A DNA stretch of 64,000 nt. Source: a bacterium (GTDB lineage: Bacteria; Armatimonadota; UBA5829). The notes under the pieces are model-generated. The model was not told the origin of the DNA and made no database searches. It saw nothing but the letters and a program-made list of their open reading frames with translations. The stretch lies in the NCBI GenBank assembly GCA_021372295.1, contig JAJFUS010000005.1, positions 1 through 64,000 on the forward strand, given 5' to 3'. A program made the position numbers and the translations under genes. Of this stretch, positions 22,142 to 31,100 are shown piece by piece. The first letter of the stretch is position 1. The number at the start of each line of letters is the position of its first letter.

Positions 22142-23458
22142 CTAGACTATCCGTCCTACAAGATCGTACTCACTCGCCTCGGTTATCTCCACATCCGAAA
22201 ACTCGCCCAGCTTCACTTGGCCGCCGGGAATATACACCAGGCCGTCTATCTCTGGCGCATCTCGATAACTTCGACCAAAGGCCGCATCCTCAGTGATCCC
22301 CTCGATCAGAACTTCCATCCTGCTGCCGATAAGCGCATGGTTCTTCTCGAATGAGATAGACTGCTGCAGTTCCATCAATCGTTTTACTCGATCCGCCGCG
22401 ATTTTGCGGCTCACTCTCGGCTTCATCGAGTATGCGGGCGTGCCCTCCTCGCGAGAATATGCGAATGCCCCTACTCTGTCGAACCGAATCCTTCCGACAA
22501 ACCTCAAGAGGTTCTCGAACACCGCGTCGGTCTCGCCGGGAAACCCCACAATAAACGTGCTTCTGAGCGCGATACCGGGAATCTTCTCGCGAATATCGTC
22601 GATCACGCGCAGATATTGTTCAACGCTGCCCTTGCGGTTCATCGCGCGAAGCATATTGTCGTCGCCATGCTGGATCGGGATATCCATATACTTTGCGACC
22701 TTCTCGCACGACGCAATCACGTCAATCAACTCGGGCGTGACCTTGCTCGGATAACAATACAACAGCCGCACCCAGTGCAGCCCATCGACTCCATTCAGCT
22801 TCTCAAGCAGGCCCGCCAGAGCGTTCGGTCTGTTTAGGTCGGCTCCGTACTGCGTCAGATCCTGGCCCACCAGCACGACCTCGCGCACGCCGTTATCAGC
22901 AAGCTGCCGGGCTTCATCTATTATAAACTCTTCGGGCCGACTTCTAAACCGGCCCCGTATATCGGGAATCGCGCAGTACGCGCAGCGGTTGTCACAGCCG
23001 TCCGAGACTTTCAGATAGGCCGTCCATGGGGGCGTCGATTGCACCCTAGGCGCATGCTCGCACCAGTCCGTCGCTGGCTTTGGCGTATCCACCAACCGCT
23101 TTCCCGCCAGCGCCTGATTGATCGTCTCGGCGATCTTTCCGGCGTGCCCGACCCCAAGAAACGCGTCCACCTCAGGCATTTCAGCCGCTAACTCGGATGC
23201 GAACCTCTGTGACAGGCACCCGATCACAATTACAGCCTTGCAATCGCCCGAGTCTTTATATTCCAGGGCATTGAGGATCGCCTCGACCGACTCCTCCCTA
23301 GCGTCCTCGATAAACCCGCACGTATTGACTATTATCACGTCTGCGCCGGACTGGCTTGTCGTTATCTCATGCCCGGCCTGAACAACTTCTCCCAGCGCGC
23401 CTTCGGAATCGACCAGATTCTTCGGGCAACCCAGGCTTATCAAACTTACTTTCGCCAA
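22142..23458 (-). CDS. rimO: Ribosomal protein S12 methylthiotransferase RimO
   Basis: A 438-residue radical SAM enzyme that methylthiolates the beta-carbon of an aspartate in ribosomal protein S12. It opens with the RimO signature SLGCPKNLVDSE. Cluster cysteines are 11, 47 and 81 (MTTase domain) and C155-C159-C162 (DGCDNRCAYC, radical SAM). A TRAM domain occupies the last ~70 residues. It lies downstream of ftsK on the minus strand, separated by an AT-rich repeat. Confidence 0.96.
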   Translation of the reverse strand: MAKVSLISLGCPKNLVDSEGALGEVVQAGHEITTSQSGADVIIVNTCGFIEDAREESVEAILNALEYKDSGDCKAVIVIGCLSQRFASELAAEMPEVDAFLGVGHAGKIAETINQALAGKRLVDTPKPATDWCEHAPRVQSTPPWTAYLKVSDGCDNRCAYCAIPDIRGRFRSRPEEFIIDEARQLADNGVREVVLVGQDLTQYGADLNRPNALAGLLEKLNGVDGLHWVRLLYCYPSKVTPELIDVIASCEKVAKYMDIPIQHGDDNMLRAMNRKGSVEQYLRVIDDIREKIPGIALRSTFIVGFPGETDAVFENLLRFVGRIRFDRVGAFAYSREEGTPAYSMKPRVSRKIAADRVKRLMELQQSISFEKNHALIGSRMEVLIEGITEDAAFGRSYRDAPEIDGLVYIPGGQVKLGEFSDVEITEASEYDLVGRIV

Positions 23459-23465
23459 CAGAATT

Positions 23466-23503
23466 CCTCAACTCAAAATTCAAAATTCAGAATCCAAAAT
23501 TTA
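23466..23503. repeat. AT-rich intra-operon repeat, copy 1
   Basis: A run of AATTC/AAAATT units (CAAAATTCAAAATTCAGAAT) fills the gap between ftsK and rimO. A longer version occupies the gap between xerD and hslV at 52655-52741. Both lie between co-oriented minus-strand genes and stand out from the GC-rich surroundings. Confidence 0.6.
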
Positions 23504-25819
23504 TTCTTCGTCCGGCGTAATTATCTCCGCCGGCGGGACGTCATCGTCGTATTCGTCGTCCGCGGAAATGTCGTCCGAGCGCATGCCAATCGGCCCGCCA
23601 AGGATCGATTCCAGATCTGTTTTGCTGATCATCACCTGGCGCGGCTTCGCGCCGTCCAGCGGCCCGACAATCCCCTGCTGCTCCATTACATCGACGATCC
23701 TCGCTGCCCGCGTATAGCCGATCTTAAACTTGCGCTGCAGCATCGAGGTCGAGCAATAGCCCGTGTTTACGATAAACCGCACCGACGGCTCGAAGAATTC
23801 GTCGCTGAACGAGTCGTCGTCCTCGCCGCCGATGCCTCCGCTTCCCGACGGCCCCATCACAGGCTGCATAGTATAGTTCGGCTTGCGTTGGGCCTTCAAG
23901 AACCCGCATAGCGCGTCGATCTCTTTGTCGGACACATAACAGCCCTGAATTCTGACCGGCTTGGACGCATCGATCGGCAGGAAAAGCATATCTCCGCGTC
24001 CGATGAGCCTTTCTGCGCCCTTTTGGTCGAGAATCGTGCGGCTGTCGTGATGGCTCGATACCGCAAACGCCACTCTGGACGATATATTCGCCTTGATAAT
24101 TCCTGTTATGACGTCCACCGACGGCCGCTGGGTCGCGATTATCAGGTGAATGCCGGTCGCACGGGCGAGCTGCGCAATTCTGGTGATCGAACCCTCGATC
24201 TCAGCAGCAGCCTGCATCATGAGATCGGCCAGTTCGTCCACCACCACCACCATGTAAGGCAGGCGTTCCTCAGGTTTCACCTTCTCGTTGTAGCTGGCGA
24301 GGTTGCGCGAACCATTTCTGGAGAAGACTTCATACCGTCTCTCCATTTCCTGGACGACCGCCCTGAATATACCCGCCGCCTGTTTGACTTCTTTGACGAC
24401 CGGACACGCGAGGTGCGGAATGCCGTCAAAAAGGCTCAACTCAACCCGTTTCGGGTCGATCAAGACAAACTTCAGCTCGTCAGGCGTCGCTCTAAAGAGC
24501 AAACTGGCGATAATCGTGCTCAAACCGACACTTTTGCCCGCGTTGGTCGCGCCGCCTATGAGCATGTGCGGCATCTTGGTAAGGTCTGCGACCCTCGGAT
24601 GCCCCGCGACGTCCTTGCCCAGCGCAAACGTGAGCTTGCCGGGGGCGTCGCGAAACGCCTTGCTTTCGGCAATGTCGCGCAAAACGACCGTAGCCCGGTT
24701 CTTGTTCGGAACCTCGACGCCAATTGCGGCCTTACCGGGAATCGGAGCCTCGACGCGGACATCTATCGCGGCAAGCTGCATAGCCAGATTATCCGCCAGC
24801 CCAACGATCTTGTTGACTTTTATGCCCGGCGCAAGTCGGATTTCGTATCGCGCGACGGTCGGCCCGCATGCAATCTCGACGACATTCGCCTGCACCTTAA
24901 ATTCATCAAGCGTGCGCTCGATAATCTCGATATTCGCTTTAAGTTCGCTTTCGACCCTCGGCGGCGGCGGCGGCGGCTCGGTAAGGAGCGATGTCGGCGG
25001 AAGCTGAAACTCGCCATGTTCGACAGGCTCGGGCGCAGCAACTGGTTTGTGCGCTCGATCCTGATTGAACAGCGCGCCGTTGATCTTTACGGGCGGGCGG
25101 GCAGCTTCGGTTACCGCGACAACTTCTTCCTCAGGCGCTTCCTTGCCGTTTCCGCCTTTGCCGAATATATTCGCCAGCGTTCTATTGCGGCTTTCCTGCT
25201 TGATCGGTTCGACCCTGCCGCCATCCTTTGCCGAAAGCGCTCTGTCGGCTGCCGCTTCCCGATAGTCAATATATGCGTCTCGCAGCTTCTCAAGAAGGTT
25301 CGCAAGAGGAACATCCACAATTATCAGCAGCGCCGCAATCGCGAAGAAAGTCAGGAAAATGTAGCTGATTAAGTCTCCAGTGAACTTGCGAAGTCCAATA
25401 GCGAGGACGTTGCCCAGATAGCCCCCGCCGAGTGCGTCGGTGTGGCTTGAAATAATCGTGCTCAGTGATGCCCACGTGATAACCACAAGGAACATCATTG
25501 AGCTGCCGATGCTGATATTTCGCGGAATCAGGTCGAGCGGGCCTGCTATAAGCATCGCGCCTACAAGCACCAACAGAAACGGCACCAGGTATGCGCCGAC
25601 TCCCACAGTCACCTTAAGCGTGGCCGTAATATACAGGCCGAATATACCGCTGGAACTCTCGGCGCACAGTGCGACAAGCGTAGCAATACCAAGCACAATA
25701 AGAGCAATCCCGAAAACATCGAAAACGACTATCGGATTGCTCTTTCTCCTGGTTGTCTTTCTTGCCGCTGATTGTTTTGTTGTCCGCCGTCTTGCTGCGG
25801 TAGATCGTTTTTTTCGCAC
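23501..25819 (-). CDS. ftsK: DNA translocase FtsK/SpoIIIE
   Basis: A hexameric septal DNA pump for chromosome segregation. After a basic N-terminus come four membrane helices (within about residues 30-180) and a Pro/Glu-rich linker (~200-300). The RecA-like motor has Walker A GGATNAGKS (near 420) and Walker B YMVVVVDELADLMM. The C-terminal gamma winged helix (FIVNTGYCSTSMLQRKFKIGYTRAARIVD) reads KOPS/SRS-type sequences. I place the start at GTG 25819 (GGAAAGG upstream) because a TTGACC-N18-TATAAT promoter at 25868-25897 lies inside the longer open frame (which runs to 25900). Length then is 772 residues, close to SpoIIIE. Confidence 0.9.
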   Translation of the reverse strand: MRKKRSTAARRRTTKQSAARKTTRRKSNPIVVFDVFGIALIVLGIATLVALCAESSSGIFGLYITATLKVTVGVGAYLVPFLLVLVGAMLIAGPLDLIPRNISIGSSMMFLVVITWASLSTIISSHTDALGGGYLGNVLAIGLRKFTGDLISYIFLTFFAIAALLIIVDVPLANLLEKLRDAYIDYREAAADRALSAKDGGRVEPIKQESRNRTLANIFGKGGNGKEAPEEEVVAVTEAARPPVKINGALFNQDRAHKPVAAPEPVEHGEFQLPPTSLLTEPPPPPPRVESELKANIEIIERTLDEFKVQANVVEIACGPTVARYEIRLAPGIKVNKIVGLADNLAMQLAAIDVRVEAPIPGKAAIGVEVPNKNRATVVLRDIAESKAFRDAPGKLTFALGKDVAGHPRVADLTKMPHMLIGGATNAGKSVGLSTIIASLLFRATPDELKFVLIDPKRVELSLFDGIPHLACPVVKEVKQAAGIFRAVVQEMERRYEVFSRNGSRNLASYNEKVKPEERLPYMVVVVDELADLMMQAAAEIEGSITRIAQLARATGIHLIIATQRPSVDVITGIIKANISSRVAFAVSSHHDSRTILDQKGAERLIGRGDMLFLPIDASKPVRIQGCYVSDKEIDALCGFLKAQRKPNYTMQPVMGPSGSGGIGGEDDDSFSDEFFEPSVRFIVNTGYCSTSMLQRKFKIGYTRAARIVDVMEQQGIVGPLDGAKPRQVMISKTDLESILGGPIGMRSDDISADDEYDDDVPPAEIITPDEE

Positions 25820-25867
25820 TCCGGAGCGCGCCTTTCCAGTGTTCAACCTTCGCTTAAAACCCAATAT

Positions 25868-25897
25868 ATTATACTGAATCGCAGTCTCCCTGGTCAA
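25868..25897 (-). promoter_or_regulatory. Sigma70 promoter of ftsK
   Basis: On the minus strand TTGACC (25897-25892) and TATAAT (25873-25868) are 18 bases apart, placing the transcript start near 25861, about 40 bases before GTG 25819. Confidence 0.65.
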
Positions 25898-26004
25898 CAA
25901 AACAAGGAGCAGGGGAAAGTTCAGTTCTGCGAGAATTAATTGCGACTCGACGGGAACCTATATTCAGCCAAAATCCCCAAAGAACGAACTCTTCAATTCA
26001 ACTA

Positions 26005-26033
26005 TTGACTTAAGCAGGCGAAACATCTACAAT
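26005..26033 (+). promoter_or_regulatory. Promoter of the structured leader upstream of pckG
   Basis: TTGACT (26005-26010) and TACAAT (26028-26033) are 17 bases apart. Transcription would start near 26040. Confidence 0.7.
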
Positions 26034-26039
26034 ACATAT

Positions 26040-26240
26040 TAGTCCAAAATCACTAAAATGGCGACCTACGGGTTGCCTAGCGCGGCGATTACGGGCATCT
26101 TTCAGACACATATAAAGTCTGGTCAGAACAATGACCTTCGCTGCACGGCTGCCGGTTTGCATGTATGCGCTGCCAGTCGCGAGAACGGCGAAGAGAGAGG
26201 CCGAATGATACCCGCAGCGGGATGATCATTCGGTTTTTTT
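26040..26240 (+). ncRNA. Structured leader or independent small RNA upstream of PEPCK
   Basis: About 200 bases lie between a good promoter and a strong terminator, with no reading frame of note. Local hairpins are GCGACC-TACG-GGTTGC (26061-26076, a UNCG-type tetraloop), AGAC..GTCT (26104-26120) and GGTCA..TGACC (26121-26136). A GCAT-GT-ATGC hairpin precedes the terminator stem. I do not recognise a known riboswitch, 6S RNA, SRP RNA or RNase P motif. Ending 37 bases before the pckG start, it could be an attenuating leader or a free-standing small RNA. Confidence 0.55.
26201..26240 (+). terminator. Intrinsic terminator 37 bases before pckG
   Basis: CCGAATGAT (26201-26209) pairs with ATCATTCGG (26225-26233), with an inner CCCG/CGGG stem, followed by seven T residues (26234-26240). 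Confidence 0.9.
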
Positions 26241-26277
26241 GCCATTTGCCGCAAATGCGTCGAAAGGGTATCGGATT

Positions 26278-28038
26278 ATGATTCGCAACAAAGAAGCTGC
26301 AAGCTGGGTCGAGGAAATGACCGCGCTTTGCAAGCCGGATAAGGTCGTCTGGATCGACGGCTCCGAGCAGGAAAGGCAGCGACTTACCGAAGAGGCGCTG
26401 GGCACATGCGAACTCTTACCTCTGGATGAGCAGAAACTTCCCGGATGCGTCTATCACCGCACTGCCGAGAACGATGTCGCTCGCACGGAGCACCTCACGT
26501 TCATCTGCTGCCGAAATGAAGAAGACGCCGGCCCCACCAACAACTGGATGGATCCGCAGGAAGCCTACTCCAAAGTAGGCGCGATGTTCGACGGCTCCAT
26601 GCGCGGCCGCACGATGTATGTCGTGCCGTTTATAATGGGAACCGCCGGCTCGCCGTTCCGCAAGATCGGCATCGAACTTACAGACAGCATATACGTCGTC
26701 CTGAACATGCGCATTATGACAAGAATGGGCGACATTGCCATGAACGATCTCGGCGAAAATGAGGAGTTCACGAAGTGCCTTCACTCCAAGGGCGAACTCG
26801 ATATCAATCGTCGATATATACTGCACTTTCCCGAAGACAACACCATCTGGAGCTACGGATCGGGCTACGGCGGGAACGTACTTCTGGGCAAGAAGTGCCT
26901 GTCCCTGAGGATCGCAAGCTATATGGGCCTGCACGAGGGCTGGATGGCCGAACACATGCTCATCGTGGGAATCCAAAGCCCGGACGGCGAGATCACATAT
27001 ATCGCCGCGGCGTTTCCCAGCGCGTGCGGCAAGACCAACCTCGCAATGCTCATCCCGCCGGATAGTATGCCCGGCTACAAGGTGTGGACTGTCGGCGACG
27101 ACATCGCGTGGATCAGGATCGGCCCGGACGGCAGGCTCTGGGCGGTGAACCCAGAGGCCGGGTTCTTCGGAGTCGCTCCTGGAACCAGTATGAAGACCAA
27201 CCCTAACGCCATGCTCACGGCGAGCCGTAACAGCATATTCACGAATGTCCTTCTCGGGTCGGACGGCACGGTCTGGTGGGAAGGAATGGGTGTCGAGCCG
27301 CCCGCCGAGGGCATCGACTGGCGCGGCAACCCCTGGACTCCGCAGAGCGGCGAAAAGGGCTCCAACCCCAATGCGCGATTCACGGCCCCGGCGTCGCAGT
27401 GCCCTGTGATCTCGCCCGAGTGGGAAAACCCTCAGGGTGTGCCGCTTTCGGCTATTTTATTTGGTGGAAGAAGAGCAAAACTGGCTCCGCTGGTGTACGA
27501 GTCCTTCGACTGGTCCCACGGTACGTTTGTCGGCGCGACAATGGCCAGCGAGACCACAGCCGCCGCCACCGGCGCGGTGGGGGTCGTCCGGCGCGACCCT
27601 ATGGCAATGCTGCCGTTTTGCGGCTATAATATGTCCAAATACTTCAGGCATTGGTTGGATATGGGGCCGAAAATCACCAATCCGCCCAAAATATTTAACG
27701 TAAACTGGTTCAAAAAGGACGACGACGGCAAATACCTCTGGCCGGGCTATGGCGACAACCTGCGGGCGCTGGACTGGGTCATCAGACGCTGCAAGGGCAC
27801 TGCGCAGGCTCAGGAGACGCCGATAGGGTTCGTCCCCACAAAAGACTCCCTGAATCTCGACGGGCTGGACATTTCAGATGATGCGATAGAGAAGCTCCTT
27901 GAGATCGATCCTGACGCTTGGGTCGAAGAACTTGGCAGTATGCAAAAGTTCTTCGATCAGTTCGGCTACGATCTGCCCGAAGAGTTTATGGAGCAGCAGC
28001 AGGAACTCAACAAGCGCCTTGGCAGATGGAAACGCTGA
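26278..28038 (+). CDS. pckG: GTP-dependent phosphoenolpyruvate carboxykinase
   Basis: A 586-residue enzyme converting oxaloacetate plus GTP to phosphoenolpyruvate and CO2 at the head of gluconeogenesis. The GTP-class P-loop AFPSACGKTN carries the characteristic reactive cysteine (about C250) and Lys252. WTVGDDIAWI and GFFGVAPGTS line the metal and PEP sites, and ESFDWSHGTFVGA follows. ATG 26278 has AAAGGG ten bases upstream; a longer frame to 26239 would start inside the terminator. A terminator sits just before it, so its expression may depend on read-through or on regulated attenuation. Confidence 0.96.
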   Translation: MIRNKEAASWVEEMTALCKPDKVVWIDGSEQERQRLTEEALGTCELLPLDEQKLPGCVYHRTAENDVARTEHLTFICCRNEEDAGPTNNWMDPQEAYSKVGAMFDGSMRGRTMYVVPFIMGTAGSPFRKIGIELTDSIYVVLNMRIMTRMGDIAMNDLGENEEFTKCLHSKGELDINRRYILHFPEDNTIWSYGSGYGGNVLLGKKCLSLRIASYMGLHEGWMAEHMLIVGIQSPDGEITYIAAAFPSACGKTNLAMLIPPDSMPGYKVWTVGDDIAWIRIGPDGRLWAVNPEAGFFGVAPGTSMKTNPNAMLTASRNSIFTNVLLGSDGTVWWEGMGVEPPAEGIDWRGNPWTPQSGEKGSNPNARFTAPASQCPVISPEWENPQGVPLSAILFGGRRAKLAPLVYESFDWSHGTFVGATMASETTAAATGAVGVVRRDPMAMLPFCGYNMSKYFRHWLDMGPKITNPPKIFNVNWFKKDDDGKYLWPGYGDNLRALDWVIRRCKGTAQAQETPIGFVPTKDSLNLDGLDISDDAIEKLLEIDPDAWVEELGSMQKFFDQFGYDLPEEFMEQQQELNKRLGRWKR

Positions 28039-28149
28039 TATCTGGCATATCGGCAACGCACAATCAATAGTAAGATAGTTTACAGACAGCTATACCATTG
28101 GGAATAACACTCTGAAGCAGCAGACACTGCGTGAAAGCAGAGGAAACCG

Positions 28150-31100
28150 ATGAGTAAGAGCGAGGCGCGCTATCGAACTATCTTTGACAGCTTAAGCGAC
28201 GCGATCCTGGTCTGCGACCTGCAGACCGGCGAGGTTCTCGACGCGAACCAACGCGCGTGCGAGCTTTACGGTTACACCCGGGATGAAATGCTTCATAAGA
28301 GCATGGATACTCTGATCCCGGGTCTGCCACCTCATAATCACGAGCCGCCACACCTGTTTGAATCACCCGCAAAAGACAAATCAGAGCGCGTGTTCTGGAT
28401 AGAGGCCAGCCTGCGAGCAGCCAATATCGAAGGAAAAGAGCAACTGCTTGCGGTGATAAGAGAAGTCAGCGACCGCAAACGGCTTCAATTATCCGGGCAC
28501 AAATTCCAACAGCTCTACGAGAACATGATGGATGCCTTTTGCATTGTCGATATGTCCGGCAGAATGATTGAGTTCAACAAAGCATTCAAGGACATGTTGG
28601 GATACTCCGAAGATGAAATCCGAGAAATGACATTCCCGGATATTACCCCCGAAAAGTGGCGCACCACGGAGTCCCAAATCATCCGGGATCAGATTCTTAA
28701 GCGTGGGTACTCCGATATTTATGAGAAAGATTACGTAAACAAAGATGGCCATGTTATCCCGGTGGAATTGCGCACATTTTTGGTCCGGGACGATTCCGGA
28801 GAAATAACCGGTATGTGTGCGATAATCCGTGACATCACCGAACGCAAGCGTTCGGAAGAGGCGCTGAGAAAATCAGAAATTAAGTTTCGTTCCCTGGTAG
28901 AACAGTCTCCGTTTGCATTCTCTTCATTCTCGCCTGACGGTCGGTTGGTATACGCAAATCCGGCATGGAACAAGCTGTGGCATGTATCTCTGGAAGATCT
29001 GGAGTACATGAAAGAGCACTGGAGAATCCTGGAAGACGAGCAGATGAAAGAACTGGGTGTCACGAGCTATTTGGAAAGAGCGTTTGCAGGAGAGACTGTG
29101 GAAATACCCATAGTTAAATTTGACGGCCGGCGCTCGGGAGAAAATATTGGGGTTGAGGCGGGTGGAAAATCAATATGGACTCGCAGCCGCGCATTTCCAA
29201 TACATGACGACCAGGACAATATCGTTGAAGTGGTTCTTTTGCATGAAGATGTCACTAACCGCGTAATGGCCGAAGAAGAACTCCGGGCATCCGAGGCCAA
29301 CTATCGAGAGATATTCGATTCCGTAAACGATGCCATTATCGTTCAGAATATTGATAACGGCAACATTGTGGATGTCAATCGCACGATGATGGAAATGTAT
29401 CACTGCACAAAAGAGGAAGCCGTCAATATGAGACGCGATGGTTTCAGCGAAGGACTATCGCCCTACACTCATAAAGAAGCCCTGGAGTGGATAAGGAGAG
29501 CAGTTGAAGAAGGCCCGCAGCTCTTCGAATGGAAAGCCAGAGACACTACTGGTCGATTGTTCTGGACAGAAATCAATGTTAGGAAAGCCACTATTGGCGG
29601 CATGGATCGCATACTGGCCCTTGTGCGCGATATTTCCGAACGTAAGCACATAGAAGAAGAACTCCGGGCATCCGAGGCCAATTATCGGGAGATCTTCGAT
29701 TCCGTAAACGATGTCATTCTAGTCCTGAACGCCGAGACCGGAGAGATAGTGGATGTAAATCGCGCTTTTGAGGGGATATACTATTACACAAGAGAGGAAG
29801 TTAGTAATCTTGACATCGGCAATATAAGCGAAGGAACACCGCCCTACTCTCAGAAAGATGCCCTGAAATGGGTGGGAAAAGCAGCCAAAAAAGGGCCACA
29901 GCTCTTCGAGTGGAAAGCCAGACGTAAAACCGGAGAAGTTTTTTGGGTGGAGGTTAACCTCAAGAAGGCCACCATTGCCGGTATGGATCGAGTGCTTGCA
30001 ATCGTGCGTGACATCTCCGGGCGCAAGCTTATTGAAGAAGAATTGCGCGCCTCCGAGGCCAACTACCGAGAGATTTTCAATTCCGTAAACGATGCTATAT
30101 TCGTCCACGATATGAATACCGGCGCAATATTGGACGTGAACCGCACTATGATGGAGATGTACCACTGCACAAGCGAGGAAGCTCGTAATTTCAACCTCGG
30201 GAGTATAAGCGAAGGAATACCACCCTACACTCATAAAGAAGCCCTGGAATGGATAAGAAAAGCAGCTGTGGATGGCGCACAGATCTTCGAATGGAGAAGC
30301 AAGGATCCAAAAGAACGGGGCTTTTGGGTGGAGGTCAATCTTAAAAGAGCCACTATCGGTGGACAAGATCGCGTGCTGGCGCTGGTTCGCGACATCTCAG
30401 AGCGCAAGCGTGCGGAAGAAGAGCTTCGGGCATCAGAGGCCAACTATCGAGAGATCTTTGACTCCGTAAACGATGCCATTCTTATTCAGGACATTGATAA
30501 CGGAGCTATAGTGGACGTAAACCGCACATTTACGGAAGTGTTGGGGCATTCAAGAGAAGAGGCCGTTAAGCTTATTGTAGTCGATATCAGTGAAGGGTCG
30601 CCGCCTTACACTCAAAAAGAAGCCATGGAATGGTTCAGAAAGGCAGGCGCCGAAGGCCCTCAGCTCTTTGAATGGAAATGCAAGCGGAAAACTGGAGAAG
30701 TCTTCTGGACAGAGGTCAACCTCAAGAAGACCATCATCGGTGGGGTTGGTCGCATGCTGGCTTTGATTCGCGATATTACCGAGCGTAAAAAAATAGAAGC
30801 TCTGCTGAAAAAACAAATGGAAGAGCTGTTTGAGTCGCGACAGATGCTTCGAACGGTGCTGGATGCCATTCCACAGCGGGTCTTTTGGAAAGACAAAAAT
30901 TCGGTCTATGTCGGATGCAACAAAAGCTTCGCCACCGATATTGGTTTGGCCGACCCGAGTGAAGTAATCGGCAAAACCGATTATGATACTTCCCCGCCGG
31001 GAATGGCGGACAAGTATCGCGCGACCGATCTGGAAATAATGGAAACCGGCCGATGGAAGCTCAACTTTGAGGACTATGTGACCAAACCCGATGGCTGCAA

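Noticed and set aside
24023..25372. 449-codon plus-strand frame opposite ftsK
   Set aside because: It is Arg/Asp-rich shadow sequence antisense to conserved FtsK motifs, with no ribosome site.
26040..26240. 6S, SRP, RNase P or tmRNA identity for the RNA before pckG
   Set aside because: None of the conserved blocks I know for these RNAs is present, and no closing stem of 6S type was found.
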